This document shows, piece after piece, positions 24,767-31,778 of a stretch of DNA of 33,092 nucleotides. How positions within the stretch are numbered: position 1 is the stretch's first letter; each line of letters starts with the position of its first letter. The translations under genes and the position numbers were made by a program. The stretch covers positions 1 to 33,092 of the forward strand of contig JAICFW010000070.1 in NCBI GenBank assembly GCA_025923455.1, in the 5' to 3' direction. The notes under the pieces were generated by a model. It saw nothing but the letters and a program-made list of their open reading frames with translations, was not told the DNA's origin and did no database searches. The DNA is from Nitrososphaeraceae archaeon (GTDB lineage: Archaea > Thermoproteota > Nitrososphaeria > Nitrososphaerales > Nitrososphaeraceae).

Positions 24767-24934
24767 CTATAGTTCGTCGATGTGGAATTTGGATCTGCAA
24801 CCAATGCATTCATAAATTTCGTTTCCAACGGATCCGCTTACATTGAATCTGACAATTGTAGTGCATTTGGGGCATCTACCTTCTACGGTTCTTCTACTCT
24901 TATGTGGTCTTGATGTACTTTTTCTTCTTCCCAT
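24767..24934 (-). CDS. Small zinc-ribbon protein, Elf1-like (55 aa)
   Basis: ATG 24934 and TAG at 24767-24769 frame a 55-residue basic protein starting MGRRKSTSRPHKSRR, followed by a zinc ribbon with CPKC (residues 21-24) and CIGC (43-46) pairs. The MGRRK start plus a single C4 ribbon is the layout of the transcription elongation factor Elf1 (called by analogy), although archaeal Elf1 proteins are usually somewhat longer. A TATA box (gtttataaat, 24961-24970) is 27-36 bases upstream. It is too short for default callers. An equally possible reading is an unassigned RNA-binding ribbon protein. Confidence 0.7.
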   Translation of the reverse strand: MGRRKSTSRPHKSRRTVEGRCPKCTTIVRFNVSGSVGNEIYECIGCRSKFHIDEL

Positions 24935-25054
24935 GATCCATTTTGGATAGTAACTAACTGGTTTATAAATTACATTGAATTCCGTGAAAATCTTGAAACA
25001 AATTATTCAGGCGAGTGTAGCCTTGATTCAAGTAAATTTCATACTGTGGACAGA

Positions 25055-25201
25055 ATGTTAGGGGTGTTAATTTATTTATTGATTAGTACATTAAGAGCTA
25101 GGGAATTAGCAAAAGAACTTTTGCAGACTAGATTTCAAAGTAAACTCGTAATAGTTCGCACAGCGAATGAGTTAAATGTTACAAATAAGTCATTAAATTA
25201 G
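25055..25201 (+). CDS. Possible 48-aa ORF upstream of the heme prenyltransferase (doubtful)
   Basis: ATG 25055 to TAG 25201 encodes 48 residues: a short hydrophobic start (LGVLIYLLIS), a basic helix (LRARELAKELLQTRFQSK) and an ordinary tail. It ends six bases before the prenyltransferase ATG. Composition is compatible with coding, but nothing in it is recognisable and the region may simply be the promoter of the downstream gene (gttaaatg at 25171-25178, 30-37 bases before its ATG). Treat as a candidate only. Confidence 0.2.
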   Translation: MLGVLIYLLISTLRARELAKELLQTRFQSKLVIVRTANELNVTNKSLN

Positions 25202-25207
25202 CTGTGA

Positions 25208-26092
25208 ATGTTATCTGACTATATCGAAGTTTCAAAGCCAAGAATAGTGGTGGTACTGGTTGTTACAGCAATCACAAGCTCTTTGGCAGCAACTAGATTT
25301 GATTCAACTCCCCTAACATCGTGGGACATTTCACTATTCCATCTACTGTTTATTGGAATATGTGGTTGTTTAGCATCAATGGGCTCAAGCGCTTTGAATC
25401 ACTATTTTGATAGGGATATTGATAAAATCATGTCTAGGACAGTAAAAAGACCAATCCCGGCGGGAAGATTGGAACCTAAGAACGTACTCATTTACGGTAT
25501 CGTACTCTGCGCAAGCTCTGTTATCATTTCTTTCTTGACTCTGAATTTGATGGCAATGGCCATGATTGCACTGGGGATTTTTTTCTATGTATTTATTTAC
25601 ACGTTGTGGCTAAAACGTTCCAATGTGTCTAATATTGTCGTAGGAGGCTTTGCAGGGAGTGCGGCATCAATGGCAGGATGGGCAACTACCACTGGATCGA
25701 TGGATATCCTAGGATTCCTCATAGGCTGCTTGGTATTCTTGTGGACTCCCCCCCATTTTTGGTCTTTTGCTATAAAATCAAGGGAAGAATATGCAAGTGT
25801 GAACGTTCCAATGTTGCCTGTTCTTATAGGTAATGAAAAAACAGCAGGGTATATTTTTGCGAACACTGCAATCCTGTTACCATATTCATTATCTTTGTAT
25901 CTACTCGGTTTGGGAGCATTGTACTTTATTACTGCTGCAATTTCAGGTTCGCTTATGCTTATTTATCATTATAAGTTGACAAAGGATCCCACTCCTGACT
26001 TTGCATGGAAAGCATACAAGATAACGGCGCCATATTTGGTTGTTATATTTATTTCACTTGCATTTGATTCTCTTTACTATTATCGATTTTAA
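25208..26092 (+). CDS. ctaB: Protoheme IX farnesyltransferase (heme O synthase)
   Basis: This UbiA-superfamily membrane enzyme transfers a farnesyl group to protoheme IX to make heme O for heme-copper oxidases. The 294-residue protein has nine hydrophobic helices. The first Asp-rich motif is NHYFDRDIDKIMSRT (Asn64, Asp68, Asp72; NxxxDxxxD) followed by the CtaB-typical RPIPAGRLEP. The second is the region around LWTPPHFWSFAIKSREEYASVNVPMLPV, where TPPHFWxLA and the YxxxxVPMLP motif are diagnostic for CtaB/COX10 as opposed to other UbiA members. No cox gene is adjacent in the window. Confidence 0.95.
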   Translation: MLSDYIEVSKPRIVVVLVVTAITSSLAATRFDSTPLTSWDISLFHLLFIGICGCLASMGSSALNHYFDRDIDKIMSRTVKRPIPAGRLEPKNVLIYGIVLCASSVIISFLTLNLMAMAMIALGIFFYVFIYTLWLKRSNVSNIVVGGFAGSAASMAGWATTTGSMDILGFLIGCLVFLWTPPHFWSFAIKSREEYASVNVPMLPVLIGNEKTAGYIFANTAILLPYSLSLYLLGLGALYFITAAISGSLMLIYHYKLTKDPTPDFAWKAYKITAPYLVVIFISLAFDSLYYYRF

Positions 26093-26138
26093 CAATACTT
26101 TTAGTGCAAGTTAATTACTTCTTCATAAACATAAAAAG

Positions 26139-26152
26139 AGTAGATAACTACT
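26139..26152. terminator. Small hairpin between convergent ctaB and aEF-1 beta
   Basis: AGTAG (26139-26143), loop ATAA, CTACT (26148-26152), preceded by an A5 run that reads as T5 for the minus-strand transcript. It lies just past the stop of the aEF-1 beta gene. A weak but well-placed terminator candidate. Confidence 0.35.
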
Positions 26153-26156
26153 GATT

Positions 26157-26438
26157 CTATTTCATACTGACTGACTTTCTGCTAACATTTATTACTTCTA
26201 TTTCGCCCACTGCCTCTACATTTCTTATTGATTCTTCTAATAATTCCATTTGACCCTCGGAATCATCTAGGGTAAAATCTGCCAAAAGGGAATACAGGCC
26301 AAAAGCAATTGGTTCTTTTTTATGTGCTAATAATTTGAACCCTTCCGGAAGCGTTTCTTTCAGAATATTAGGGATCGAATCTATATCTGCATCTGACTCG
26401 GAAGGAAGCATCTTGATTCTCGCGACTAATTTGCTCAT
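26157..26438 (-). CDS. Archaeal translation elongation factor 1 beta
   Basis: aEF-1 beta is the guanine nucleotide exchange factor that recycles aEF-1 alpha during elongation. The 93-residue protein is full length for archaea: a ferredoxin-like fold with LVARIKMLPSESDADIDSI, KEEPIAFGL-like 'HKKEPIAFGLYSL', and the C-terminal IRNVEAVGEIEVINVSR, which matches the conserved V-x-S-x-x-V/I-x-x-x-SR ending of the family. It follows the zinc-ribbon gene by two bases and is surely co-transcribed, an arrangement that is widely conserved in archaea. Confidence 0.94.
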   Translation of the reverse strand: MSKLVARIKMLPSESDADIDSIPNILKETLPEGFKLLAHKKEPIAFGLYSLLADFTLDDSEGQMELLEESIRNVEAVGEIEVINVSRKSVSMK

Positions 26439-26440
26439 TA

Positions 26441-26620
26441 TTATGGACCTTCAAACCCACATCCAATGCATTTGTATGACCTTGCAAACTGTCTGCAACT
26501 TTGGCATCTCCAAATTAATACATATCCACAATTAGGACAGTAGTATTTCACACATTCGTCGTTTGCGATTATTGGTCGACTGCAAGAAGTACAAACTGGT
26601 AATTGTAATGATTTTGACAC
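26441..26620 (-). CDS. Zinc-ribbon protein (DUF1610-like) paired with aEF-1 beta
   Basis: From GTG 26620 the 59-residue product has four CxxC pairs (CTSC, CPNC, CQSC, CIGC) forming two zinc ribbons, with the ending GCGFEGP typical of this archaeal family of presumed RNA-binding ribbons found next to EF-1 beta. The frame continues to ATG 26683 (80 residues), but the extra N-terminus is hydrophobic and unlike the family, and the TATA box at 26645-26652 lies inside that extension, 25-32 bases before GTG 26620. I therefore prefer the GTG. Precise function is unknown; the tight pairing with aEF-1 beta suggests a role around the ribosome. Confidence 0.85.
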   Translation of the reverse strand: MSKSLQLPVCTSCSRPIIANDECVKYYCPNCGYVLIWRCQSCRQFARSYKCIGCGFEGP

Positions 26621-26644
26621 AAAGAGCACAAACATTATTCCGAA

Positions 26645-26652
26645 TTTATATC
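26645..26652 (-). promoter_or_regulatory. TATA box of the zinc-ribbon/aEF-1 beta operon
   Basis: GATATAAA on the minus strand, 25-32 bases before GTG 26620. It decides the start: with this promoter the longer frame from ATG 26683 cannot be in the message. Confidence 0.55.
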
Positions 26653-26726
26653 TTGCTTGGATGATTTGAGCAAAAAGGCTCACAAATCATCCGGAAGTTT
26701 AACTCGCAGGTCTCAACTATGTGTAT

Positions 26727-27893
26727 CTAAATATCCTTATTAGTACTGAAAACTCGCCGAAATTCATTACCTATCAATATTTTGGTCAAGTTAGTAGCTA
26801 TCTTTGATTTAAGAAAAAGATCAAGCGCGCTGGAATGAAAATCAAAATCCGAAAAATTAGAAACCTGGCTAATTGCCACTTTTGATATTTGTGAGAATAT
26901 TAAATCAATCGACTTGTTATCCAATCTTTCCAATACCTTCCTTGCAAGCAACATGGAGTTGAATTCCTTCCAAAACATGGATTTCCATTTTTTTTCATAA
27001 TCATGCAGGAATCCATTATCGTTGGTCTCTATTGCCTTTGAAATTGCTTTACCTGCCAAGATACCCGCCATTCCACAACTAAAAATACCTCCCGCCGTAG
27101 TTGGTTTAGTCTGTCCAGCGGCATCACCAACCACAAGAACTCTTTCTTTGATGAAAGGTGGTCTTGGACCTCCAATCCAAATAGGCGCAAAGATTTTCCT
27201 GATAATAGAATATTTTTCTCCCCTAGAGTTTATGAAATTATTCAGCGCAACTAACGTGTTAATACCCTTTCCTGCGACTCCTATCTTGCCTTTCCCTTCA
27301 CCAGTAGGAATTATCCAGACAAAAAATCCGGGATATTTTTCAGCGTCAAATAGTATTTCAACTGTTTTACGGTCAATCCAGTTTGCATAGATTTCGAACT
27401 GAGCAGAGGCTAGAATTCCACTATCAGTAGCATCTTTCAAGGAGCTTAGCCCTTTTGCATCCACAAAATATTTACATTCAATTTCTCCGTCCGAAGTCTT
27501 TACAAAATAGGTGGATTGATTCTTTGAGATACTCTTAAAAGAGCATCTAGTTCGAATTTCAGCGCCTGCGCTTTGTGCCTGTTTAGCTAACTGTTTATCC
27601 AGACCCCTACGATCTACTACTATGACGTTTTGTTTTTCAGCAGGTAATTCAAAACTGGAAGCTCTCGAACTAATCTTAGCCTTATAGACAGCATTTTGAA
27701 AATTATTAGAGTCAACTATGAGACCTAACTTTTGTAGACCACCAAGACTTACCATCCCCCCACAATGTTCAGGTGTACCAATTTCATGATCCTCTTCTAT
27801 AACTATCGTGGATGGTCCATTTGAAGAGCATTCTCTCGCGGTTGCAAGACCTGCTACACTCCCACCCGCAATTAATACATCGCAGTATTCCAT
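26727..27893 (-). CDS. Geranylgeranyl reductase family FAD-dependent protein
   Basis: The 388-residue flavoprotein has an N-terminal FAD-binding Rossmann motif (VLIAGGSVAGLATARECSSNG), the family motif TPEHCGGMVS near residue 41, a second FAD contact VVGDAAGQTKPTTAGGI and a C-terminal helical part. This fits the geranylgeranyl reductase (GGR/ChlP) family, which in archaea saturates the isoprenoid chains of membrane lipids (digeranylgeranylglycerophospholipid reductase) and can act on menaquinone tails. Several paralogues are common per genome, so the exact substrate is open. It diverges from pth2 with 47 bases between start codons. Confidence 0.88.
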   Translation of the reverse strand: MEYCDVLIAGGSVAGLATARECSSNGPSTIVIEEDHEIGTPEHCGGMVSLGGLQKLGLIVDSNNFQNAVYKAKISSRASSFELPAEKQNVIVVDRRGLDKQLAKQAQSAGAEIRTRCSFKSISKNQSTYFVKTSDGEIECKYFVDAKGLSSLKDATDSGILASAQFEIYANWIDRKTVEILFDAEKYPGFFVWIIPTGEGKGKIGVAGKGINTLVALNNFINSRGEKYSIIRKIFAPIWIGGPRPPFIKERVLVVGDAAGQTKPTTAGGIFSCGMAGILAGKAISKAIETNDNGFLHDYEKKWKSMFWKEFNSMLLARKVLERLDNKSIDLIFSQISKVAISQVSNFSDFDFHSSALDLFLKSKIATNLTKILIGNEFRRVFSTNKDI

Positions 27894-27940
27894 ACCCTAT
27901 AAGGAAACAATTATTTCATCATTTTATTAACTAACCTGTA

Positions 27941-28294
27941 GTGGAATTCAAACAAGTCATCGTTGTTCGAAAAGATCTCCGAATGGGTACTGGAAAAATA
28001 GCATCTCAGGTTGGACACGCAGCTGTCTTGGGAGTTGAAAAATCCAGAAAATCTAACAAATTCTGGTTAGAAAGTTGGTTTTACGAAGGACAACCGAAAA
28101 TAGTCGTTAAGGTAAACAGCCTCGAAGAACTACTGGAGATACAGCGAGACGCTGAAGATCTAAGAATTCCTGTAATTATCGTCAAGGATAGGGGCCTAAC
28201 GCAGATTCCAGGTGGAACTATTACATGTATTTGCATTGGACCTGCTCCATCAGATATTATTGATAAAGTGACATCAGATCTTAAATTACTCTAA
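27941..28294 (+). CDS. pth2: Peptidyl-tRNA hydrolase, archaeal/eukaryotic type (Pth2)
   Basis: Pth2 releases nascent peptides from peptidyl-tRNA that has dropped off the ribosome. The 117-residue protein matches the family along its whole length: KQVIVVRKDLRMGTGKIASQVGHAAVLG, then QPKIVVKVNSLEELLEI, IPVIIVKDRGLTQIPGGTITCICIGPAP. The conserved Lys, Asp and the G-K-x-A-x-Q-x-x-H-A motif are all present. It starts at GTG 27941. Its promoter box (aattattt, 27909-27916) lies within the promoter of the divergent flavoprotein gene. Confidence 0.96.
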   Translation: MEFKQVIVVRKDLRMGTGKIASQVGHAAVLGVEKSRKSNKFWLESWFYEGQPKIVVKVNSLEELLEIQRDAEDLRIPVIIVKDRGLTQIPGGTITCICIGPAPSDIIDKVTSDLKLL

Positions 28295-28370
28295 CTATCT
28301 AAATGATAAATTTGAATTATTTTACTTTGTATTTTTATATCTTATGTAATTTGCCTACGTTCCAAACATG

Positions 28371-28379
28371 TATATATAC
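28371..28379 (+). promoter_or_regulatory. TATA box of the TBP gene
   Basis: TATATATAC lies 25-33 bases before the tbp ATG at 28404, the canonical distance for a leaderless archaeal transcript. TBP may bind its own strong box here, allowing autoregulation (inference). Confidence 0.6.
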
Positions 28380-28403
28380 TTGCATTTATAAAGCCAACCT
28401 AGT

Positions 28404-28967
28404 ATGCCAGAAACTAAGCCCATTGTTAGCATAGAAAATGTTGTTGCTTCTGCGACTGTCAATCAAACTGTAAACCTTAATTTAATTACTCAAATATTCC
28501 CTGATGTCGAATACCATCCGGATCAGTTTCCAGGACTTGTATTTAGACTGAAATCTCCTAAAACTGCAACATTGATTTTCAGTTCCGGAAAAATGGTATG
28601 CACTGGCGCAAAATCCGAAGAACAGGCGATTAAGGCAGTAAAGAATGTGGTCCAAAAACTCAGAAAAGGAAGTATTCCAATTGAAAATGAACCTCAGATA
28701 GAAATACAAAATATTGTTGCATCTGCAAGTTTAGGTGGCAAAATACATTTAGAACTGGCAGCTAGAGTATTGCCTCGCAGTATGTATGAGCCAGAACAAT
28801 TTCCGGGTCTTATCCACAGGATGTTGGATCCTAAAACTGTGATACTCCTATTTGCTAGCGGAAAGTTGGTCTGTACTGGGGCTAAGAAAGAGTCCGAAGT
28901 ATATAGAGCTGTTCACAATTTACATGATCTTCTAGAAGAGAAGAGTCTAATGATTTATGAAGGTTAA
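28404..28967 (+). CDS. tbp: TATA-box binding protein (TBP)
   Basis: TBP nucleates archaeal transcription initiation with TFB. The 187-residue protein consists of two pseudo-symmetric repeats (about 8-90 and 98-180). The intercalating Phe pairs are kept in both: FPGLVFRL with TLIFSSGKMVCTGAK, and FPGLIHRM with ILLFASGKLVCTGAK. The His in FPGLIHRM replaces the usual aromatic Tyr, a mild variation. The tail is short (EEKSLMIYEG) and moderately acidic, as in other archaeal TBPs. It is followed 41 bases later by a LarA-like gene on the same strand. Confidence 0.97.
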   Translation: MPETKPIVSIENVVASATVNQTVNLNLITQIFPDVEYHPDQFPGLVFRLKSPKTATLIFSSGKMVCTGAKSEEQAIKAVKNVVQKLRKGSIPIENEPQIEIQNIVASASLGGKIHLELAARVLPRSMYEPEQFPGLIHRMLDPKTVILLFASGKLVCTGAKKESEVYRAVHNLHDLLEEKSLMIYEG

Positions 28968-29008
28968 AGTTCACTTGGCCTTATGCATACTCACGATTCG
29001 ATTCGAAA

Positions 29009-30118
29009 ATGCCTGAACTATGGCTAAATTATGGCAGCACTGATATAATAGTAGATTTAAAGGTAGAGAATCTTTCACTTATTGAGAATTCAAAATTTGA
29101 CATACTTGATAGCGAAAACCTAGATCAACAAATTAAGTCTATACAAATCGGAGATGCTACTACACTTGTACCTCTCGATGCTTCGAATTCAACTGTTCAA
29201 CTTGTTTCTAAACTAATTGTCCTTGCGGAAGCAAAAGGGATTAAGTTATCCATAGAATCAACTCCAAAAGCAAGAAAGCAGTTATCAAACAAATTGCAAA
29301 ACCAAAATATTGGTAACATAGATAATAATGGTGAACATTTACAAACCCTTAAAAAAGATAAAAATACTATATTTGTTTCAAAAACTAACATCGATCCTTT
29401 TTTTGGTTATAGTGGAACTCCTGTCACCCTCTTGAGGGAATTTGAACAGGACAAAATGAATGAAGCATTCAAGTCGAGAACAGATAACTTTCCTCATCCT
29501 GCTTTAATTGGTCCACCGATTGAAGTTGCAAACAAATTATGTGAAGGCATGAACGCAATGTCTGTTGAAATTACTTCCAATAATAGTGGAATTAACAACA
29601 TCTTTTATGGCGAAATACTCCAGTCTTTTCATAACTCAATCAAGAATCTCGAAAGCCTTGCGATAGAAGATGTACAGGAATTAAAATCTCTTGTAGTGGG
29701 AACGAATACTGATACGAATTCGAGTTCAACTTTGTCAAGTTCTTTGAGTTTATTGTGGAATTCGGTGAATGTTCTTAAGAGAAATGCCATTGTAGTTATG
29801 GTTTCGGAAAATAACAAAGGATTTGGGGCTAAGGCATTAGAGAAATTTGCATACGGAGAAATAAAACTAGAAGACTACGAGAATTCTACCTACCTCGAGG
29901 GGTTGGAACATATTATGTTTATCAATGAATTAAGAGAGAAATATAATGTTGCAATTCTTTCTTCGTTACCAAAATATTATTTAAAGGACATATTTGGACT
30001 TAGAGTATTTTCGAATATGCAGGAAGCCGCCGAAAAAATACTTGAGATGAATGGAAAAAGTCATAGGATTTCAATTATCCAAGATCCAAATACTGCAATA
30101 TTCAAAAAACATGGCTAA
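29009..30118 (+). CDS. LarA-like (DUF2088 fold) protein lacking lactate racemase active-site residues
   Basis: The 369-residue product has the outline of the LarA family, whose nickel-pincer enzyme racemises lactate. The start MPELWLNYG resembles the LarA LPYG start. The segment IFVSKTNIDPFFGYSGTPVTLLREF (residues 121-145) aligns by eye with the LarA 'PHxxaGxSGGxK' loop, but the His is Phe and the cofactor-linked Lys is Val139. The C-terminal domain (IVVMVSENNKGFGAKALEKF, later NVAILSSLPKYYLKDIFG) matches the LarA C-terminal fold. Asn/Ser-rich insertions occur near residues 95-115 and 232-248. I infer a non-racemase relative, role unknown. It is close behind tbp and may be co-transcribed. Confidence 0.6.
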   Translation: MPELWLNYGSTDIIVDLKVENLSLIENSKFDILDSENLDQQIKSIQIGDATTLVPLDASNSTVQLVSKLIVLAEAKGIKLSIESTPKARKQLSNKLQNQNIGNIDNNGEHLQTLKKDKNTIFVSKTNIDPFFGYSGTPVTLLREFEQDKMNEAFKSRTDNFPHPALIGPPIEVANKLCEGMNAMSVEITSNNSGINNIFYGEILQSFHNSIKNLESLAIEDVQELKSLVVGTNTDTNSSSTLSSSLSLLWNSVNVLKRNAIVVMVSENNKGFGAKALEKFAYGEIKLEDYENSTYLEGLEHIMFINELREKYNVAILSSLPKYYLKDIFGLRVFSNMQEAAEKILEMNGKSHRISIIQDPNTAIFKKHG

Positions 30119-30191
30119 ATGGAATATTAGTACCAACTATGTTTGATAGAAACCCAAAGTTAAAATAATTAAAAATCGTCTATTTGATAAT

Positions 30192-30689
30192 TTGCAGAGC
30201 TGCTTACGAAAAAATGAAGATTATATCTTCTACAGATGTGGTATGGAGAACCTACATTCTGTAATAGAGATAAATTTAAACTCACTTCCCGAACACTATA
30301 CAGAGTATTTTTTTGAATCAATTCTAAAAGAATTACCTGAATCATTCATTGTTGCAGAATTTGGTGGAAAAATCATTGGATATGTAATGTGCAAGATTGA
30401 ATTTGGATTCTCTAATTTCAGGAAATTAGGCTTTGTAAAGAAAGGACATGTAGTTTCCATTGCGATTATGGAAGAACACCGAGGAAAGAGGGTTGGTACC
30501 ATTTTAATGGAGGAAGCGATAAATGGACTTGTATCAAGGCGAACAGAAGAAGTATATCTCGAGGTAAGAGTGAGCAATTCTGCGGCAATAAAAATGTATG
30601 AGAAATTAAATTTTAAGATGAGATCGAGACTGAAAACATACTACAGAGATGGAGAAGATGCATTCTTGATGGCATTAGAATTGTCTTGA
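30192..30689 (+). CDS. GNAT family N-acetyltransferase (RimI/Ard1-like)
   Basis: The 165-residue protein has the acetyl-CoA-binding GNAT fold. Motif A is VVSIAIMEEHRGKRVGTILMEEAI, with the pyrophosphate-binding loop RGKRVG (residues 97-102). Motif B is VYLEVRVSNSAAIKMYEKLNFK, the L-E-V-R-x-S-N-x-A-x-x-x-Y-x-x-x-G/NF pattern found in N-alpha-acetyltransferases such as RimI and archaeal Ard1. It probably acetylates protein N-termini; archaea usually have one such general enzyme. TTG 30192 is supported by an AT-rich box at 30161-30170. The downstream small membrane gene starts at once. Confidence 0.9.
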   Translation: MQSCLRKNEDYIFYRCGMENLHSVIEINLNSLPEHYTEYFFESILKELPESFIVAEFGGKIIGYVMCKIEFGFSNFRKLGFVKKGHVVSIAIMEEHRGKRVGTILMEEAINGLVSRRTEEVYLEVRVSNSAAIKMYEKLNFKMRSRLKTYYRDGEDAFLMALELS

Positions 30690-30717
30690 GTTGAATAATA
30701 GTGGTGAAACATTTATC

Positions 30718-30915
30718 ATGAAACAGAATAAAATAATTGGATTAATTCTACTCATAGTACCATCATTATTTCTCATTTTCTATTCATACTTGTTGTTATT
30801 TACGCATTGGGATATTGTACTTATAAAAACTACTTTGGTAGTCATTGTGGGGATACTAATGACTGTGCTTGTCTGGATGGGTTACACAATGGCTTCAGCT
30901 CCTCCAGATAAATGA
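30718..30915 (+). CDS. Small two-helix membrane protein (65 aa)
   Basis: From ATG 30718 the product is KQNKIIGLILLIVPSLFLIFYSYLL-type helix 1, a loop with 'THWDIVLIKT', helix 2 (TLVVIVGILMTVLVWMGYTMA) and a short tail APPDK. A TTG at 30691, two bases after the GNAT stop, would give 74 residues and tighter coupling; ATG gives the cleaner N-terminus. It is a small membrane protein of unknown function, on the same strand as the acetyltransferase and convergent with trm5. Two-helix proteins of this shape are frequent in Thaumarchaeota (recollection). Confidence 0.7.
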   Translation: MKQNKIIGLILLIVPSLFLIFYSYLLLFTHWDIVLIKTTLVVIVGILMTVLVWMGYTMASAPPDK

Positions 30916-30922
30916 GTCATGA

Positions 30923-31765
30923 TTAAGTTACCATTACATCAGATACGATTTGATAAAATCTAGGACCAACCTCTCTCACGACTCTAACATTTCTAATGGT
31001 GTGGTCAAATTTACTAAACGATTCTGAAGTATCCATAATTCCATTCTGTATGGCGTTTTTCTTATTGTCAGCTCCTACATGACAAAAATAGTGTATCGTG
31101 CCACTACCGTTTTCAAGAGAACTTACGGCAGCATCTACAAAATCTTTTGCTTTTTCCGGTAAGGGCATCAACACCCGTTTTGCAATTCCCTTAAGGCCTT
31201 TATGAATTTCCTGCTCGGCATCACCAAGAACAGGAAACACATTCCCTGTCAATTTATTTATCTCAATATTCTGTCTACACATGTCAATGGCTATTGGGTT
31301 TGAATCAATAGAGTAAACTTTGGCCGAATTGTTGTAGCGAGATATTATGATGGAAAACGTTCCTACACCTCCGAACATATTCACAATCACTTCATTAGGC
31401 TCAGTCAATTTCGCAATCCTTAACCGTTCGGTTGACAGTCTGGGTGAAAAGTAAGTATTGATTACATCTACTTTGAAAGTGCATCCATGTTCCTTATACA
31501 CAGTAATTGGACTATTTTCTCCAGATATCAATTCCAATTTCCGCAATCTGTAATCCCCCTCAATCGCTGATACTTGACAAAATACCGATTTTACTGGCCT
31601 AATTTCCTCAATCAGGGCATCTGCAATCAATTTTCTTTTAGAGGTTAATGAGTCTGGGATTTTGATTATCGCAATAGTTCCAATGATATCAAATGATGAT
31701 GAAAGTTTTTCAAGCTCTGTTCTATCAAGCCTTTCTTGCAATACCTCCTTAAGCATTTTTGTCAT
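30923..31765 (-). CDS. trm5: tRNA (guanine-N1)-methyltransferase, Trm5 family
   Basis: Trm5 methylates G37 next to the anticodon, which prevents frameshifting; the archaeal family also includes Taw2-like members of the wyosine pathway. The 280-residue protein contains the D2 region (YRLRKLELISGE, then YKEHGCTFKVDVINTYFSPRLSTERLRIAKL), which is diagnostic of the class, and the class I SAM motif VNMFGGVGTFSI. The usual NLP motif after strand 4 appears as LMPLPEKA. It lacks the longer N-terminal D1 domain of some archaeal Trm5 enzymes, so assignment to Trm5b-like is tentative. It follows the ABCE1 gene by 13 bases and is probably in one operon with it. Confidence 0.88.
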   Translation of the reverse strand: MTKMLKEVLQERLDRTELEKLSSSFDIIGTIAIIKIPDSLTSKRKLIADALIEEIRPVKSVFCQVSAIEGDYRLRKLELISGENSPITVYKEHGCTFKVDVINTYFSPRLSTERLRIAKLTEPNEVIVNMFGGVGTFSIIISRYNNSAKVYSIDSNPIAIDMCRQNIEINKLTGNVFPVLGDAEQEIHKGLKGIAKRVLMPLPEKAKDFVDAAVSSLENGSGTIHYFCHVGADNKKNAIQNGIMDTSESFSKFDHTIRNVRVVREVGPRFYQIVSDVMVT

Positions 31766-31778
31766 ATTTTGCTTAATT

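Noticed and set aside
26621-26683. N-terminal 21 residues of the long zinc-ribbon frame (start ATG 26683)
   Set aside because: Hydrophobic and unlike the family, and the likely TATA box lies inside it.
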